DNA from: Otatea glauca
Taxonomy: Eukaryota; Streptophyta; Magnoliopsida; Poales; Poaceae
NCBI GenBank assembly: GCA_036346275.1
Contig: CM070721.1
Coordinates: 1,500,452 to 1,564,451 of the forward strand
DNA length: 64,000 nt
Direction: 5' to 3'
The translations under genes were made by a program, and so were the position numbers. This document shows positions 1 to 11,290 of the stretch, one piece after another; position 1 is the first letter of the stretch, and each line of letters opens with the position of its first letter. The notes under the pieces were generated by a model. The model saw only the letters and a program-made list of their open reading frames with translations, was not told the origin of the DNA and ran no database searches.

Positions 1-103
1 GGCAATAACTTCTGAAATTGTCGTTTACGAAGCATGGAATGGTATTAGTTCTGCCTTGAGGTTAATCAGTGTGACTGATTTGGACCTAATTTGCAATATG
101 CAG

Positions 104-659
104 ATCAGCTTCAATTCCATGATCAATGTCTACGCCACTTCAGGACTTCATGATGAGGCAGAGAATATATTCCAGGAGATGCAGGAAAGCAGTCATGTTC
201 CCGACTCGCTTACATATCTTGCACTGATTAGAGCATACACAGAGGGTAAATGTTACTCCAAAGTTGAGGAAGCCATCCATATGATGCTGAATAGCAACAT
301 GGTCCCTTCATGCCTTCATTTCAACCACCTCATTTTCGCTTTCTGAAAGAAGGGCAGATTGATGAAGCCCAGAGGATATTCAACCAAATGAAGGAGATAG
401 GTGTGGGTGCTGATTTGGCCTGTTGCCGGTCCATGATGAGGTGTATCTGGAGTACGGTCATGTCGATGAAGGCATCTCGCTCTTCGAGACGACATGTGGA
501 TCGCTGAAACCTGACAGCTTCATCTTGAGTGCTGCATTTCATCTTTATGAGCATTCAGGCAGGGAGTCTGAAGCTGGGGATGTCCTGGATGCCATCAATC
601 TACATGGTGCCTCTTTCCTGAGGAATCTACAGGTTGGATCAAAGTTGGGAGCAAGTTAA
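104..659 (+). CDS. PPR protein, last exon (EMB976-like), with two frameshifts
   Basis: This is the C-terminal part of a pentatricopeptide-repeat protein, an RNA-binding family that acts mainly in plastids and mitochondria. The exon starts after an acceptor ending ATATGCAG at 103 and ends at TAA 657-659. Helical repeats are visible: FNSMINVYATSGLHDEAENI, then TYLALIRAYTEGKCYSKVEE, then GQIDEAQRIFNQMKEIGVGA, and a tail ending NLQVGSKLGAS. The reading frame changes near 340-350 (an in-frame TGA at 344-346 follows LIFAF) and again near 430-440. Repeat spacing continues across both points, so each is probably a one-base indel, either a real lesion or a consensus error. The tail order (DLAC, YGHVDEGI, SAAFHLY, NLQVGSK) resembles my memory of the Arabidopsis EMB976 (At5g27270) C-terminus; that assignment was not checked. 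The upstream exons lie outside the window. Confidence 0.75.
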
Positions 660-1522
660 AGGGGCTAATTGTATCGTACATATGCATCTTGAACAAGCAG
701 GTATAGTTCAAAGAGTCGTTTTTCCTTTCAAAGAAAACAAGCTAAACACGCATCTTATTACAAGCAAATAGCAAAGAACATAGCTGTTTGAGGATGCAGC
801 CACCACAAAATGAAGCTCAAACAGCACATGAAACGTTTTCAGTCCATTTCAAACAATACTGAAATCTGAACCAGGCATGCGAGTAATTCCCCATTCCTCC
901 CAGAATGTAACTTACTTTTTTTTCGAAAAAGGGCGAACCCCTATTTCTTTTATGGCAATGAAAGTAACATGGTAACATAGCAATCGAACAGAGACATCGA
1001 GTCCTGACAACCATGTTCTAACTTATTCCAACAGATTATTCGAGTTCTAAGTATCTCCAACGAGAGTCCTGTTTGTAACTTGTAAGGACCCTGCTCCATT
1101 GATTGTCTTGAATTCCTTGCTTCACCATCAACTTCTTTGTTTGACATGGTTGCAGAGGTTGGGGACCGTATCTCTGGCAGCTGTGCGACAAGACGAGATG
1201 CATGTAGGCTGTAGCCATAGGAACATCCTACAAGAACATGTGGTCTTGGTCACTCTTTGCGCACCTTCTCTATGTGACACAATGAATTCAGGACCGACTC
1301 CACTGCCTTCACCCGCGCGGCCGAGCCCGTCTTCTTCTCCGGCTACGAACACCGGTCTATCACTTATGTCCGAAGTGTTAGGCAATATAATTGCCGTCTC
1401 CTGTAATCCCGGCTAACCATAATTAGAAAGATAAGTATAGCAGGTTAGTATCGGCAGGGATGTTATCCCGTGTAATCTTGTGCTAGTTCGAGTATCTGTA
1501 AGACTAGATCGAGCAATAAGAT
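660..1522. other. PPR 3' flank, no gene seen
   Basis: This stretch follows the PPR stop codon and runs up to the copia insertion. It probably includes the 3' UTR. Open frames here are short and resemble no protein I know. A motif near 918-942 (a T-run followed by CGAAAAAGGGCGAACCCC) resembles short fragments common in grass gene flanks. Nothing else is supported. Confidence 0.4.
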
Positions 1523-1527
1523 CCTTG

Positions 1528-1773
1528 TGTTAAAGAAGCAATCCCTATCACTACCGTGATTGAAGGATTTAAAGTCTGCATACTATCGTGATTATCTTTA
1601 TTATCTACAAGATACTGTAGCGTATCAAATAAGGCCGGTAATCAGTTTATTTTTTAGAGATTGATCTATAATATCTATAAATCTTTGTGAATCACTATGT
1701 ATCCATTGTATGACTATAAATACAAGACCAAGTACAACCGAGAAGGTTATCTTGGCCAACATTAAGTTTTTCA
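1528..1773 (+). repeat. Copia 5' LTR (246 bp)
   Basis: The LTR runs from TGTTAAAGAAGC to AAGTTTTTCA, with TG/CA termini. It contains a TATA box, TATAAATA, at 1715-1722, about 60 bp before the LTR end, the expected core promoter of the element. The 3' LTR carries the same sequence plus an 89-bp duplication that is absent here. Confidence 0.93.
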
Positions 1774-1786
1774 TGATATCAGAGCC
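1774..1786 (+). other. Copia primer-binding site
   Basis: TGATATCAGAGCC directly follows the 5' LTR. It differs at one base from the TGGTATCAGAGC site complementary to initiator methionine tRNA that most plant copia elements use to prime reverse transcription. Confidence 0.85.
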
Positions 1787-1804
1787 TCTTTTCATCTAGC
1801 CACA

Positions 1805-3197
1805 ATGACATCTTTTAGCACTTCGCCTACTTCAATCAACACTGCTGCATCAGGATCCCTTACCTCTATTGCAACAGGAGTTCTTCCCACACCATCCTTC
1901 AACCAATTCACAATGTTCGCTCACCAGGAGAACTATCTCCTGTGGAAAGCACAAATCGTCACATGCCTTCGAGCCAAAATCTCTTATGTTATGTTGAAGG
2001 GACGATTGAGATGCCACCAGCCATGATCACTCAAGGTGCTGGCAATGAGGCTTGTCAATACCAAACCCGAGTATACTACTGGGTTCAATAGGATCAATTG
2101 GTGCCGAGTGCACTACTTTCTTCGTTAAGTGAAGAGATCCTTACTCGGTGTTGTTCCTTGGCACATGAGCAGCAAAGGTAGGCAACATTGAGAGCATGTT
2201 TGCCTCACGCCTGCAGTGACGATCATGCGATTTGAATTCAACTCACCAATCAAGACAAGAAGGACATGTCCGCCGGATTATTTCAAAGAAGATGAAGGGC
2301 TTGGCGATATACCGCATCAATCGGCAATCCTTTGCAAGAAGAAGAAATTGTGTCTTATATTTTGGCCGGGCTTGGCGATGACTATGATTCTCCGTTACGC
2401 TGGGCCAATTCTACGATCCAATCATGTCGACAGATCAGATGCTCATCTCATCGCTATGAGCTAGGAAGGAGCACATCAACATGACATCTTCAAAGAAACA
2501 ATGTGATTAGGATCAACCAAAAGAGCAGCCAGAATAACTCTGGATTGCACGATAGAGGATGTGGCCGTAGAGATGGTCGCAGCTTATCGTGGTGGTGGAC
2601 GACCTGGCAACAACAACTACAACAATCGTCCCACTTGCCAGGTCTCGGGTAAGCATGGTCATGATGCTCTAAGGTGTTATCACCGTTTTGATCATAGCTA
2701 TCAGACCGAAGATCAACGAGTTGCTGCAACAGCCTCAACAAATTACACGGTGGATACCAATTGGTATGCTGACACTAGAGCAATAGATCATCTCACCAAT
2801 GATCTAGATAGGCTTACGATGACTAACGCTAAGGGAAATGATCGTGCAAGTTGCTAATGGGACAAGTATGCCGATTTCTCATCTTGGTCATAGTACTATT
2901 GTCGGTTCAAATTGTTCGTTAATCCTCAAAGATATCCTTCATGTCCCCAAAGCCAAGAAACATCTTTTGTCTATCCATAAATTTTATGTTGGCAATGACA
3001 CATTTTTGAATTTCATCCAAATGTATGCTTTGTCAAGGATCGAGACACGAAGAAGGTGCTTCTTCGAGGCAATGTGAGAAAGGGCTATACCTCTACCTAC
3101 TATTCATCAACCTCATCAATCTCTCATCCACTATCAAGATCAAGAAAGAACAATGGCATCAAAGGCTCGGTCATCTTGCCTCGACTGTGGTCCACCC
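1805..3197 (+). pseudogene. Copia gag-protease region, disrupted
   Basis: The start ATG at 1805 opens a gag with the copia signature 'LLWKAQIVTCLRAKI'. The frame is lost at the TGA near 2024 and recovers several times. A zinc-knuckle relic at about 2636-2680 reads CQVSGKHGHDALRC, with the second cysteine of the CCHC motif replaced by serine. The protease active site at about 2771 reads ADTR instead of the usual D-S/T-G. The GAG-pre-integrase motif WHQRLGHLAS lies near 3154-3183. The frame is then cut by gypsy A at 3198-3202. Normally these products form the virus-like particle and process the polyprotein; here the frames are broken. Confidence 0.88.
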
Positions 3198-3202
3198 ATT
3201 CT

Positions 3203-4022
3203 TGTCGGCGCTTTCGGAGCGCCGCAAGTAAATTTGTAAGTCTAGGGGTCGCGCTCCACTCCTCGAATGGTTAGACTCAGAGTCCAAGATGTATACCGTT
3301 CGGCCAAGGTCCCTACCCGCCAGTGTGTGGTGGTGTTGTATTACTCTTGGTATGTATGATCGCACAAAGTTTTTAAGCGAATGCCGATGGCTTAGCGAGA
3401 GGGTTTGATAGCGCTTCTCCTTTCTTGTTCTTGCTCGCTGCCCTCGATCGTTTCACCGCCTCCTTTTATACGTATGAAGGGGCAGGTTACATCGAGAGTT
3501 AGAGGAAGCGAGGCGACCTACGCTAGGAGCTCCGGTCCTTCGCCCCGTGGATCGTCGCCACCCGCCTTGCCCATGCCGGGTTGGTAGCCTTGGTGGTCGT
3601 GAGGTTAGGTATTTCCTGAAGTAGCGATTTGCCCTCCGTGGTCCTTGCGAACGCCGACGCCGAGATGCGTGACGCTGGTGCCGCCGAGGAGCGCGCGCAG
3701 GCCGCGACGCGGATCGTTGATGGGCCGAAGCTTTGTCTTCACAATACCTGATCTTCTGGGAAGGAGCCACCGCCTTGTATAGTCGCCCGATTGACCTTAT
3801 TCGAGGGTACGGGCGGTAGGTCGGCGAGGACTGACACGCGCACTCGGCGCTTGTCACCTTGGTTTGGTTGAGTCGGAGATCCCGCCCGCCAAGATGGGGG
3901 TCGAGCGCCGTCGTCGGATTCGCTTCTCGCCGGTCGGGAGCGGATGCTGCGCGGTCTCGCAGCGATTTGGTCGGCGCGGTAGTGGCGCTACTGTTGGGGT
4001 ATCCTTTTATTAGTATTCGTCA
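3203..4022 (-). repeat. Gypsy A 3' LTR (left in window)
   Basis: This is the left LTR of A, about 820 bp, matching 17102-17950. It shares the block CAAGTAAATTTGTAAGTCTA with both LTRs of element B. Just inside it, read on the - strand, purine-rich GGGAGTTAGGGCTCT is the candidate polypurine tract. This copy is the 3' LTR in the sense of pol. Confidence 0.9.
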
Positions 4023-4328
4023 AGAGCCCTAACTCCCAAGCGATTTCGCAGATTCGGCTAGTTGAACTTGACGAAAGTGGTGGCCGGCTCGTAGGTCGGT
4101 CCAACCGATCCGCTAAGCGATTTCGCTAGATGTGCTTCGCTGATCCGATACCGTCCCCGAGTTTGGCCGGGCATTTGAACCGCCGGGCTTTTACTTGCCT
4201 CGCGCATGCCGAGCATAGTTTACGCTACCGCTACCGCTCGCCTTCTTGATCGCCTCGGTTTCGTGAAGGATGCTTCGCTTTTCTAAGCACCCAGATTTAC
4301 TCGAGACGCTTAGCCTCCTTCGTCCGGA

Positions 4329-4337
4329 TATATATAT
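4329..4337 (+). promoter_or_regulatory. TATA box for the small antisense ORF of element A
   Basis: TATATATAT lies 56-64 bp upstream of the ATG at 4393, on the strand opposite to pol. Element B has TATATAAGG at the same relative place (27902-27910), so the site is conserved in position. Transcription from it is inferred. Confidence 0.55.
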
Positions 4338-4392
4338 CTCAGGCGCTCAGAGCTTGCTTGAAGGGGACGAGCTTTTTCTTTTGTTCTTTCAA

Positions 4393-4748
4393 ATGGCTTC
4401 AGACATCCTCTAGTCTTTAGCTTCGGCGATGGCGCTACTGGAAGAAGAAGATCCTCCGCCGAAGCTTTAATGAGTTCACCAGCGATGGACGAGCTCAGGA
4501 GGAAGAAGTCGCAGCACGCGACGCCGCCTGCTGACGCTACGCCGAGGTCGCTCCGAGGCTCGAGGTGGTAAGGGGGCCCTTCGAGGCGATGGCGCAAGGG
4601 CGCCGACCGAAGTTGGCGCGGCCGCCGATGTCGCCGAACGGCAGCAGAGGCATCGGCGCTGTTGCTTCGCGCCATGGCGGCGGTCCCGCCGACCGGCAAG
4701 GGCCTACCAAAGATGCCGCGGTGCCACCGATGCCGCACGGATGTTTGA
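4393..4748 (+). pseudogene. Small antisense ORF of gypsy A, frameshifted
   Basis: The + strand text starting ATGGCTTCAGAC is homologous to 27970-28316 in element B. Shared words are an acidic stretch (LEEEDP), VAPRLEVV, VRGPFEAMA, and a C-terminus near VPPMPHG. This copy has an early in-frame TAG and several indels, so the protein is not continuous. The function is unknown and I recognise no domain. Shared position and shared protein words in two separate insertions suggest this ORF is a regular part of the family. A poly(A)-like TATAATGAAAT follows at about 4846. Confidence 0.55.
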
Positions 4749-4914
4749 TAGGTTCTAGGCGTGGGTAGAGTCCCGCTGGTGCGCTGCGGGCCACTCTTAT
4801 ATCTCGCTGGCATCGTGTAAAGTTGTAAAGTTTGAGCTCATGGCCTATAATGAAATTTTCTTTTCTTTATGAAAATGTCTCGCGATGAGTTTGCTTTAAT
4901 TTTAATCGCTGTGG

Positions 4915-6790
4915 ATGGTGCCTCGGTCGATGTGGCGACCGGATGCCTCTCGTGAGGTTCGGTGTCCGAGTGCCTTGGTCGGCAGGACGACCGGATGCCT
5001 CCGTGAGGTTCGGTGTCCGAGTGCCTTGGTCTGGCAGGACGACCGGATGCCTCGTGAGGTTCGGTGTCCGAGTGCTCGCTTAACGTCAGAAGCAGATAAA
5101 GGCCTTGGTCGGCAGGACGACCGGATGCCTCTGTGAGGTTCTAGTGTCCGATCGCTTGGCCGGCAGGACGACCGGATGCCTCGTGAGGTTCTCGTGTCCG
5201 AGTGCCTTGGTCTCGGCAGACGACCGGATGCCTCGTGAGGTTCGTGTCCGAAAGTGCTCGCTTAACGTCAGAGCTAGATAAAGGCCTTGGTCCTGGCAGT
5301 GGACGACCGGATGCCTCGTGAGGTTCTAGTGTCCGATCGCTTGGTCGGCAGGACGACCGGATGCCTCGTGAGGTTCTCGTGTCCGAGTGCCTTGGTCGGC
5401 AGGACGACCGATGCTCTGGAGGTTCGGGTGTCCGAGTGCTCGCTTAACGTCAGAAGCTAGATAAAGGCCTTGGCTCGGCAGGACGCACCGGATGCCTCGT
5501 GAGGTTCTAGTGTCCGACCGCTTTGGTCGGCAGACGACCGGATGCCTCCGTGAGGTTCTCGTGTCCGAAAGTGCTCTTGGCCGGCAGACGACGGATGCCT
5601 CGCGAGGTTCGGTGTCCGAGTGCTCGCTTAACGTCAGAGCTAGACAAAGGCTTTGGTCTGGCAAGGACGACCGGATGCCTCGTGAGGTTCGGTGTCCGAA
5701 GTGCCTTGGTCGCAAGGACGACCGATGCCTCGCGAGGTTCGGTGTCCGAGTGCTCGCTTAACGTCAGAAGCAGATGCTGCCTTGGTCGGGCAAGGACGCA
5801 CGGATGCCTCTCGCGGAGGTTCGGTGTCCGAGTGCCTTGGTCGGCAAGGACGACCGGATGCCTCTCGTGAGGTTCTCGTGTCCGAGTGCCTTGGCTCTGG
5901 CAGGACGACCGGATGCCTCGTGAGGTTCGGTGTCCGAGTGCTCGCTTAACGTCAGAAGCTAGACAAAGGCCTTGGCCTGCAGGACGCACCGGATGCCTCG
6001 TGAGGTTCTAGTGTCCGATCGCTTTGGCCGGCAGGACGACCGGATGCCTCGTGAGGTTCTCGTGTCCGAGTGCTCGCTTAACGCCGAAGCAGATGCTGCC
6101 TTGGTCGGCAAGGACGACGGATGCCTCGTGAGGTTCGGTGTCCGGTGCCTTGGTCGGCAAGGACGACCGGATGCCTCGTGAGGTTCTCGTGTCCGAGTGC
6201 CTTGGTCGCAGGACGCACCGGATGCCTCGTGAGGTTCGGTGTCCGAGTGCTCGCTTAACGCCGAAGCTAGACAAAGGCCTTGGTCGGCAAGGACGACCGG
6301 ATGCCTCGTGAGGTTCGGTGTCCGAGTGCCTTGGTCGGCAAGGACGATCGGATGCCTCGTGAGGTTCTCGTGTCCGAGTGCCTTGGTCGGCAGGACGACC
6401 GGATGCCTCTCGTGAGGTTCGTGTCCGAGTGCTCGCTTAACGTCGAGCTAGATGCAAAGGCCTTGGCTCGGCAGGACGACCGGATGCCTCGTGAGGTTCT
6501 AGTGTCCGATCGCTTTGGTCGGCAGGACGACCGGATGCCTTCGTGAGGTTCGTGTCCGAGTGCTCGCTTAACGCCGTAGCTAGACGGAGTGCTCGCTACC
6601 GCCGAGCCGGACGTGAGTGCTCGCTAACGTCGAGAGCGGACGCGGAGTGCTTGTTTACCGTCGTAGCCGGACGCGGAGTGCTCGCTACCGCCGAGCCGGA
6701 CGCGGAGTGCTCGCTACCGCCGTAGCCGGACGTGAGTGCTCGCCACCGCCGAGCCGGACGTGAGTGCTCGCTACCGTCAGAATGGACGTG
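4915..6790. repeat. GC-rich tandem array in the 3' untranslated region of gypsy A
   Basis: A 50-bp unit (GCCTTGGTCGGCAGGACGAC, then CGGATGCCTCGTGAGG, then TTCGGTGTCCGAGT) repeats throughout. After every two or three units comes a 28-bp spacer beginning GCTCGCTTAACGTCAGAAGC, which gives a higher-order pattern. From about 6580 the array changes to a short unit of about 28 bp built on GAGTGCTCGCTACCGCCGAG. Units differ by 1-3-base indels and by alternative text after GAGGTTC (GG, TCG, TAG). The long open frames here (repeated MPREV and VRCPSAL) are by-products of the repeat. Tat/Ogre elements are known for tandem repeats in this location. Confidence 0.93.
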
Positions 6791-7547
6791 GGCATCCTTC
6801 GAGTCCTCGCTTCGCGCAGGGTAGTCCGCGAGAGGAATGGCCGCCGCCTATCCCACATGTATACCCCATCCGCAGTGTGGGACCTCGAGGGATGAGCGCG
6901 CGCTGCCACTGCGCTGGTTTGAACGCCGTGCTCGTGGAGCTAATAGCGGTAGTCCGAGTGGGTCCCGGGAGGTCCCGCCCAAGGGGACCTTCCGAGCTGA
7001 CGGTCCTGCAGTAGGGTGTCCCGCCCCGCTGTGGGCGACCCATAAAAACCTTTCTTTACTCAATCCAGATGGACTCTAGGTCGTCCACACCCAGAAGCAT
7101 TACCGGTCGCCGCCATTGATGAGCTCCCGGAGAGTGTGAAGTATGGTCTCTGGACGCGAGTAGAGGTGATTAGGCCACCGACCTAACCGAGGGCCCACCG
7201 TGGGCTCACCTCATACCGCTCTTGCTCAAGTTTTGTTGGGCGCTTTATACCCATCCGCGGGTAGGCCTTTTGAACCCACACCACTTCCTCGCGCAAGCCA
7301 CAAAGCTTTTGCCGCCTGGGCCGCAGCTGCCCAAGTTGGGCTTCGCGCGCCGAGCAACTGCTCCTACTAAAGGCGAGACCGAGAGGTTACGGACACGTTG
7401 TTCGGGCGGCGCTTTATGGTCTCTTTACGCCGACAAGACAGGATTAAAAGCGGAGTGGTATTGGAAACCGAGTTACCAGCCGGGCGCGACAGACGAGGGT
7501 GGTCGCGACGCTCGCTGACGGGCGCCGCTGGCCTGCTCGCTCGTCTC
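6791..7547. other. Spacer between tandem array and antisense ORF of gypsy A
   Basis: This is non-coding element sequence with a counterpart at about 29560-30298 in element B. It includes the shared text CCCATCCGCAGTGTGGGACC at about 6867. I see no supported reading frame. Confidence 0.5.
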
Positions 7548-7555
7548 TATAAATA
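7548..7555 (+). promoter_or_regulatory. TATA box for the long antisense ORF of element A
   Basis: TATAAATA lies about 122-129 bp upstream of the ATG at 7677. Element B has the same octamer at 30299-30306, 137-144 bp before the matching ATG. Placement on the + strand, opposite to pol, suggests an independent antisense promoter; activity is inferred. Confidence 0.55.
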
Positions 7556-7676
7556 CGCCTGGTGCTTTCGAGTGGTCACGCTTGCCCTTTCTCGCGTCGC
7601 TCAAACAAGAAGAGCACCAGAGAGCTAAGGAAAGAAAACTCACTTTCTTTTCACCTTCCATTGCCTCCCCGTGAAG

Positions 7677-10600
7677 ATGTCGTACGGAGTGCTCGCGAAG
7701 ACAACCGCGGCGCCGGCTTGGTGAAGAAGGGCTTCTCATGCCGCAGACCTTCCTACCGGAGGGTGCCGATGGGCACTACTCACCACACTGGGCGACGAGA
7801 TCGTGGTGCCCGCTGTTTTCGAGCGCTTTGGCTCGCCGCCGCACCTGCTCGTCCGGGCCGTTGTTTCATTACAAGGTGGAGGTGCACCATCTCAACCCTA
7901 ATGGGGTCCTCCACATCGCCATCTTCATCACGCAGGCGGCCTTCTTGGGATCGAGCCGCACCGGGCGCTAGGAGGCACTTCTTCCGTGCAAGGCTCGAAG
8001 GACAGTCACTTGGACGCCGCGCGCCTGGTGGCTCGCCTCCAGCCTTCGCCTTGCCGAGCACGGAGTACTGGAGGTAAAGCCGCCTCGCCTAACAAGGGCC
8101 GGGCGTTCAATGGCTCTACGCTCAAACGTTGGCGACGCGCTACTCGCTTCACCGAGAGCTTCCTGTGGCGGAGGAGCTGTGGAACTGGGCGCCAAAAGAG
8201 GGAGAAGAATGCGGCCCCGATCGTGGAGCGATCGTGGCTCAAAGGAGGCGGGCTCACCGGGACGTGGTTGTGCGCGCTTTCATGGGGATGCGCGGCAACC
8301 ACTTGCAGTACGTGCCGCACTTCGCTCCGTGATGCGGGCCGTCCGACCGGGCGAGGATGGCCGAACCCGAGCCGCCGCTGCTCGAGGTGGAGGCTCGTGG
8401 CGGCCGTACACACGGGCGGCAGCGCATCATGGGGTCGCGGATGGCCACCCGAGCCATTCTCGCGGCTTTTTCACTAACCGTAAGCCTGAAATTTCTTTCG
8501 CTTTCTTTTCTCCGCCCTTCGTGACTTGACCGACATTCCCGATCCTCTCAGGGGCTCATGGGGATGTCTTCCTGTGCGCCGCCCCGGGATAAGGAAGGGC
8601 ATGGCCGCCCGGCGAGGACTGGAGGTCGACTCTCCCGCAAGAAGCGGAAGGAGGAAAGGAGGAGGAAGAAAAGTAAGGAACGCTACGCGAAGAAGGCAAG
8701 GGGCGAGGATGTGTCGAGACACCGCCGGGGACGACTTCGATCGACAATGACGGAATGCCTCCGCCACCCCTATGGTGGGTTTTTCCCGACCGCTGATCGG
8801 GCGGCCCGAAGGTGGACTCGCCGAGGGCGGATCACGGCCCCGTGGCCACGATCCTCGTGTGGGGGTGATCTTGCGCTAAGGCCGCCGCAATGCCTCTACC
8901 GAGGTGGCTTCAGGAAGCGACCGGCCGACTTGACTTTTGGCGGGGCCCAGAAGAGGCGCGCGCGCCACGCACCCGCCGGCCTTGTAAGTGTATTATTATT
9001 TTATTTTTGGAGCATTTTTCTTCGCAAAGCCGCCGGCGACTTTAATCTTGGCAACGCGCGCCTATATCGGGTGATCGTGGCGCTACATCGGCCCGCAAGT
9101 AACGGCGCCGGTGATTTTGTGACCTCTTGGTTGGCTGAAGGTCGCGGCCGGCTGGCCCGAGGGCGCGGTCGCTTCGAGGGGACAGAGCCCCACCCGAGGT
9201 CGTGCCCAAGAAGAATCCGCCGCCTCGGCGGGGATCCTCCCGACGACGGATCGCTGCTTCGAGGATGAGACAATGGCGTTGCCGGTGATCGCGCCGGGCC
9301 GTGGCGAGCCGGCGACGAGGTGCCCGACCTCGCCCTGGGGAGGTGCCGATCGATGCCCTCAGCGCAGTCGCCGAGGGATTTCAGGGTTGACCTCGCCACC
9401 CTTGCCCATGGTGCTTTGACGGTGGCGCCCCGCCTGAACCGGCGAGCGAGGCGCCGCCGGGTGTAATTCTGCCTGCATCATGGGTGAGGCGAGGAGAGCG
9501 AGCGGGCCACCCTTCGGCAAGGCGCTACTGGACGCCGGCCTAGATAGGGCGATCCGGAAGGTCTAGCCCTTGCTCAAGTCTTCCACCGTATGCGCTAGAT
9601 ATGATGGTCTGGGAGTCCAACCACGCCTGTAGGTCACCAAAAGTTCGATTCGCTGTACATTTTGATAGTTCTTCCGCGCGACTAACGGAGTGTCCACATT
9701 TTTGCAAAGACTTATGGATCGCTTGCAAGCGCCAGTCGAAGCTCGCAGCACCCCGACACAAAAGGGCGCAATGAGGAGGGCAATGGCCGCGCTTGAGCCG
9801 CGCGCTAGCCCAGAGGCCCGCGATTAGGCGTCGAGAGGCGGTGATCCGCCAAGGATTTGAAGAGGCCACAAAGGCTCCTTCATGATGAGCGCCAGGAGCC
9901 AAGGCTTTGAGGGCGTAAAGTGGCGAATCGAGTCCTCCCCGATGGAGGTCATCGAGGCTAAGGATGCCGCCGTTGCCGCGAGGGGATCGCAGACGCAGTA
10001 ACACGCCCGCGACCGAGCGAATAAGGCTCTGGGGACGCCCGAGTTCGCCCGAGCGCGCATCGCCGTATGAGCTGCCGAGTCAAGACTTCACACGAGGCGC
10101 AAGCCGAAGCCGCAATCACCAACTCGCGCCGTAAGTGTCTCAATTCTTCAATTAAGTTTGGGGTACCACGTGGCGTAACTTATCCAAAATCTCCGCACCG
10201 CAGAGGCGCAGAAGAATCGAAGGCCGCCGGAGGCGCAGAGAACGGCTTCGCCGCCCGCGACGTGGCGATCGTGGTTCGGACGAGGCCCGGCGCGCTGAAG
10301 GTTGCCGAGGACGGCCGGCCGAGACGAGCGCCGAGCCGAGGCCTCCGCAAGGCCGGCCGAGGTTCGCGATCGATCCTGGAGCGGGCAGCCCGAGTGCCTT
10401 GCTCTCGCTACTGCCCGAAAGCGATCAGAGAAGAGGCGGTCACCGGCGCAAGCGCTTGAGCTTCATCTACCGGTCAACACCATCTCGCATTACGACGATC
10501 GACGACGGTGGTGGGGGAGCGGCGAGCTAAACCGGATCGACGAGGAGATCGACGGCTCGAGCTCTTGGTTGAACCAAGACGCCGGGAGATCGCCACAGAT

Positions 10601-10699
10601 CCCGCCGCAGCCGCCTCCAGAAGCTGAGGCGCCAACTCTCCGCCGCCACCGGCCGCCCGCCAAGAAGAGTAGAAAAGTTAGCTTTATCCTTCTTAGATT
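7677..10699 (+). pseudogene. Antisense additional ORF of gypsy A (putative gypsy type transposon domain), frameshifted
   Basis: The + strand carries a reading frame opposite to pol. A recognisable core at about 7861-7985 reads HYKVEVHHLNPNG and LHIAIFIT, followed by a region equivalent to AFLGI-PHWALW. This is the signature of the plant family named 'putative gypsy type transposon' (Pfam Transposase_28), whose biochemical role is unknown. Further shared words with element B (30443-33446) include a VVVRAFM segment near 8270 and basic lysine/arginine-rich text near 8640-8700. The frame changes every few hundred bases through short indels, so no full-length product can be read. Such additional ORFs between pol and the 3' LTR, in antisense, are known from Tat-lineage elements. 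Confidence 0.7.
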
Positions 10700-10924
10700 G
10701 TAAAGACCGTTATTTAAACAATCTTGAAATTATCAAGTCCTGTAATCGCCCTCGCCCTTTTCGTATTTAGGATGAGCGCTTGGTCGACCATAGCCCTAAG
10801 GACCGCAGGGCCACTTATGCGAGGTCGGGTTGTTTTGGGAGGAGCGAGGTGGATTGAGACTTGGCTATGCAATGTTAGGCGACTTGTGAGGGATAGGAGT
10901 GTTCTAGACCGCCAGTGATCTTTC

Positions 10925-11290
10925 CACTCGGCACTTCCTTCTTCCGCAAAGTGCTACTTAGCAACCATAGCCGGGCGAGGCCGAACACTTGGGTTGAGAG
11001 GGTTACCGCCGATGGACCTCATGACCACGGTCACGCACCTCATAAGCGTGGATAGCCGAAGTTCGCAAGCGGGAGGAGGTTCCCGCCGACCCAAAGGTCA
11101 CTCCACTGTACTTCCTTCTTCCGCAAGTGTTAGCAACCATATACCGGGTGTAGGTCAGAGCACTTGGGTCAAAGGAGTTACCGCCGAAGGACCTTGTGGT
11201 TTGCCTGGTCATCAACCCGCAAGTGACGACCGAGTACTTAACGGGCGCCGAAGGCAGCTTCTAGGTGCCGTGACGGCGACTGTGCTCTAA
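10925..11290. repeat. About 177-bp tandem duplication between the convergent ORFs of gypsy A
   Basis: Two copies start with ACTTCCTTCTTCCGC at about 10933 and 11110. Each continues through AGCAACCATA, then CACTTGGGT, then TTACCGCCGA. The duplication lies where the antisense ORF (+) and pol (-) converge. Element B has the same arrangement at about 33711 and 33892. Confidence 0.7.

Noticed and set aside
1523..1527. CCTTG/CCTCA as a target duplication of the copia element
   Set aside because: Only three of five bases match, so it cannot be claimed; the ends were set from LTR alignment instead.
4915..6550. Several long overlapping open frames with repeated MPREV/VRCPSAL text on both strands
   Set aside because: They follow the tandem repeat period and change frame with each indel. 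No start context or similarity to known proteins was seen.
4915..6790. Resemblance to a CRISPR array (regular repeats with short spacers)
   Set aside because: The spacers are themselves repeated, the units are tandem, the context is a plant retrotransposon, and no cas-like gene exists.
8006..9399. Open frames of 130-236 codons on both strands in GC-rich element DNA
   Set aside because: High GC content makes stops rare. Only the + strand pieces with the Transposase_28-type core have family support; the others are shadow frames.
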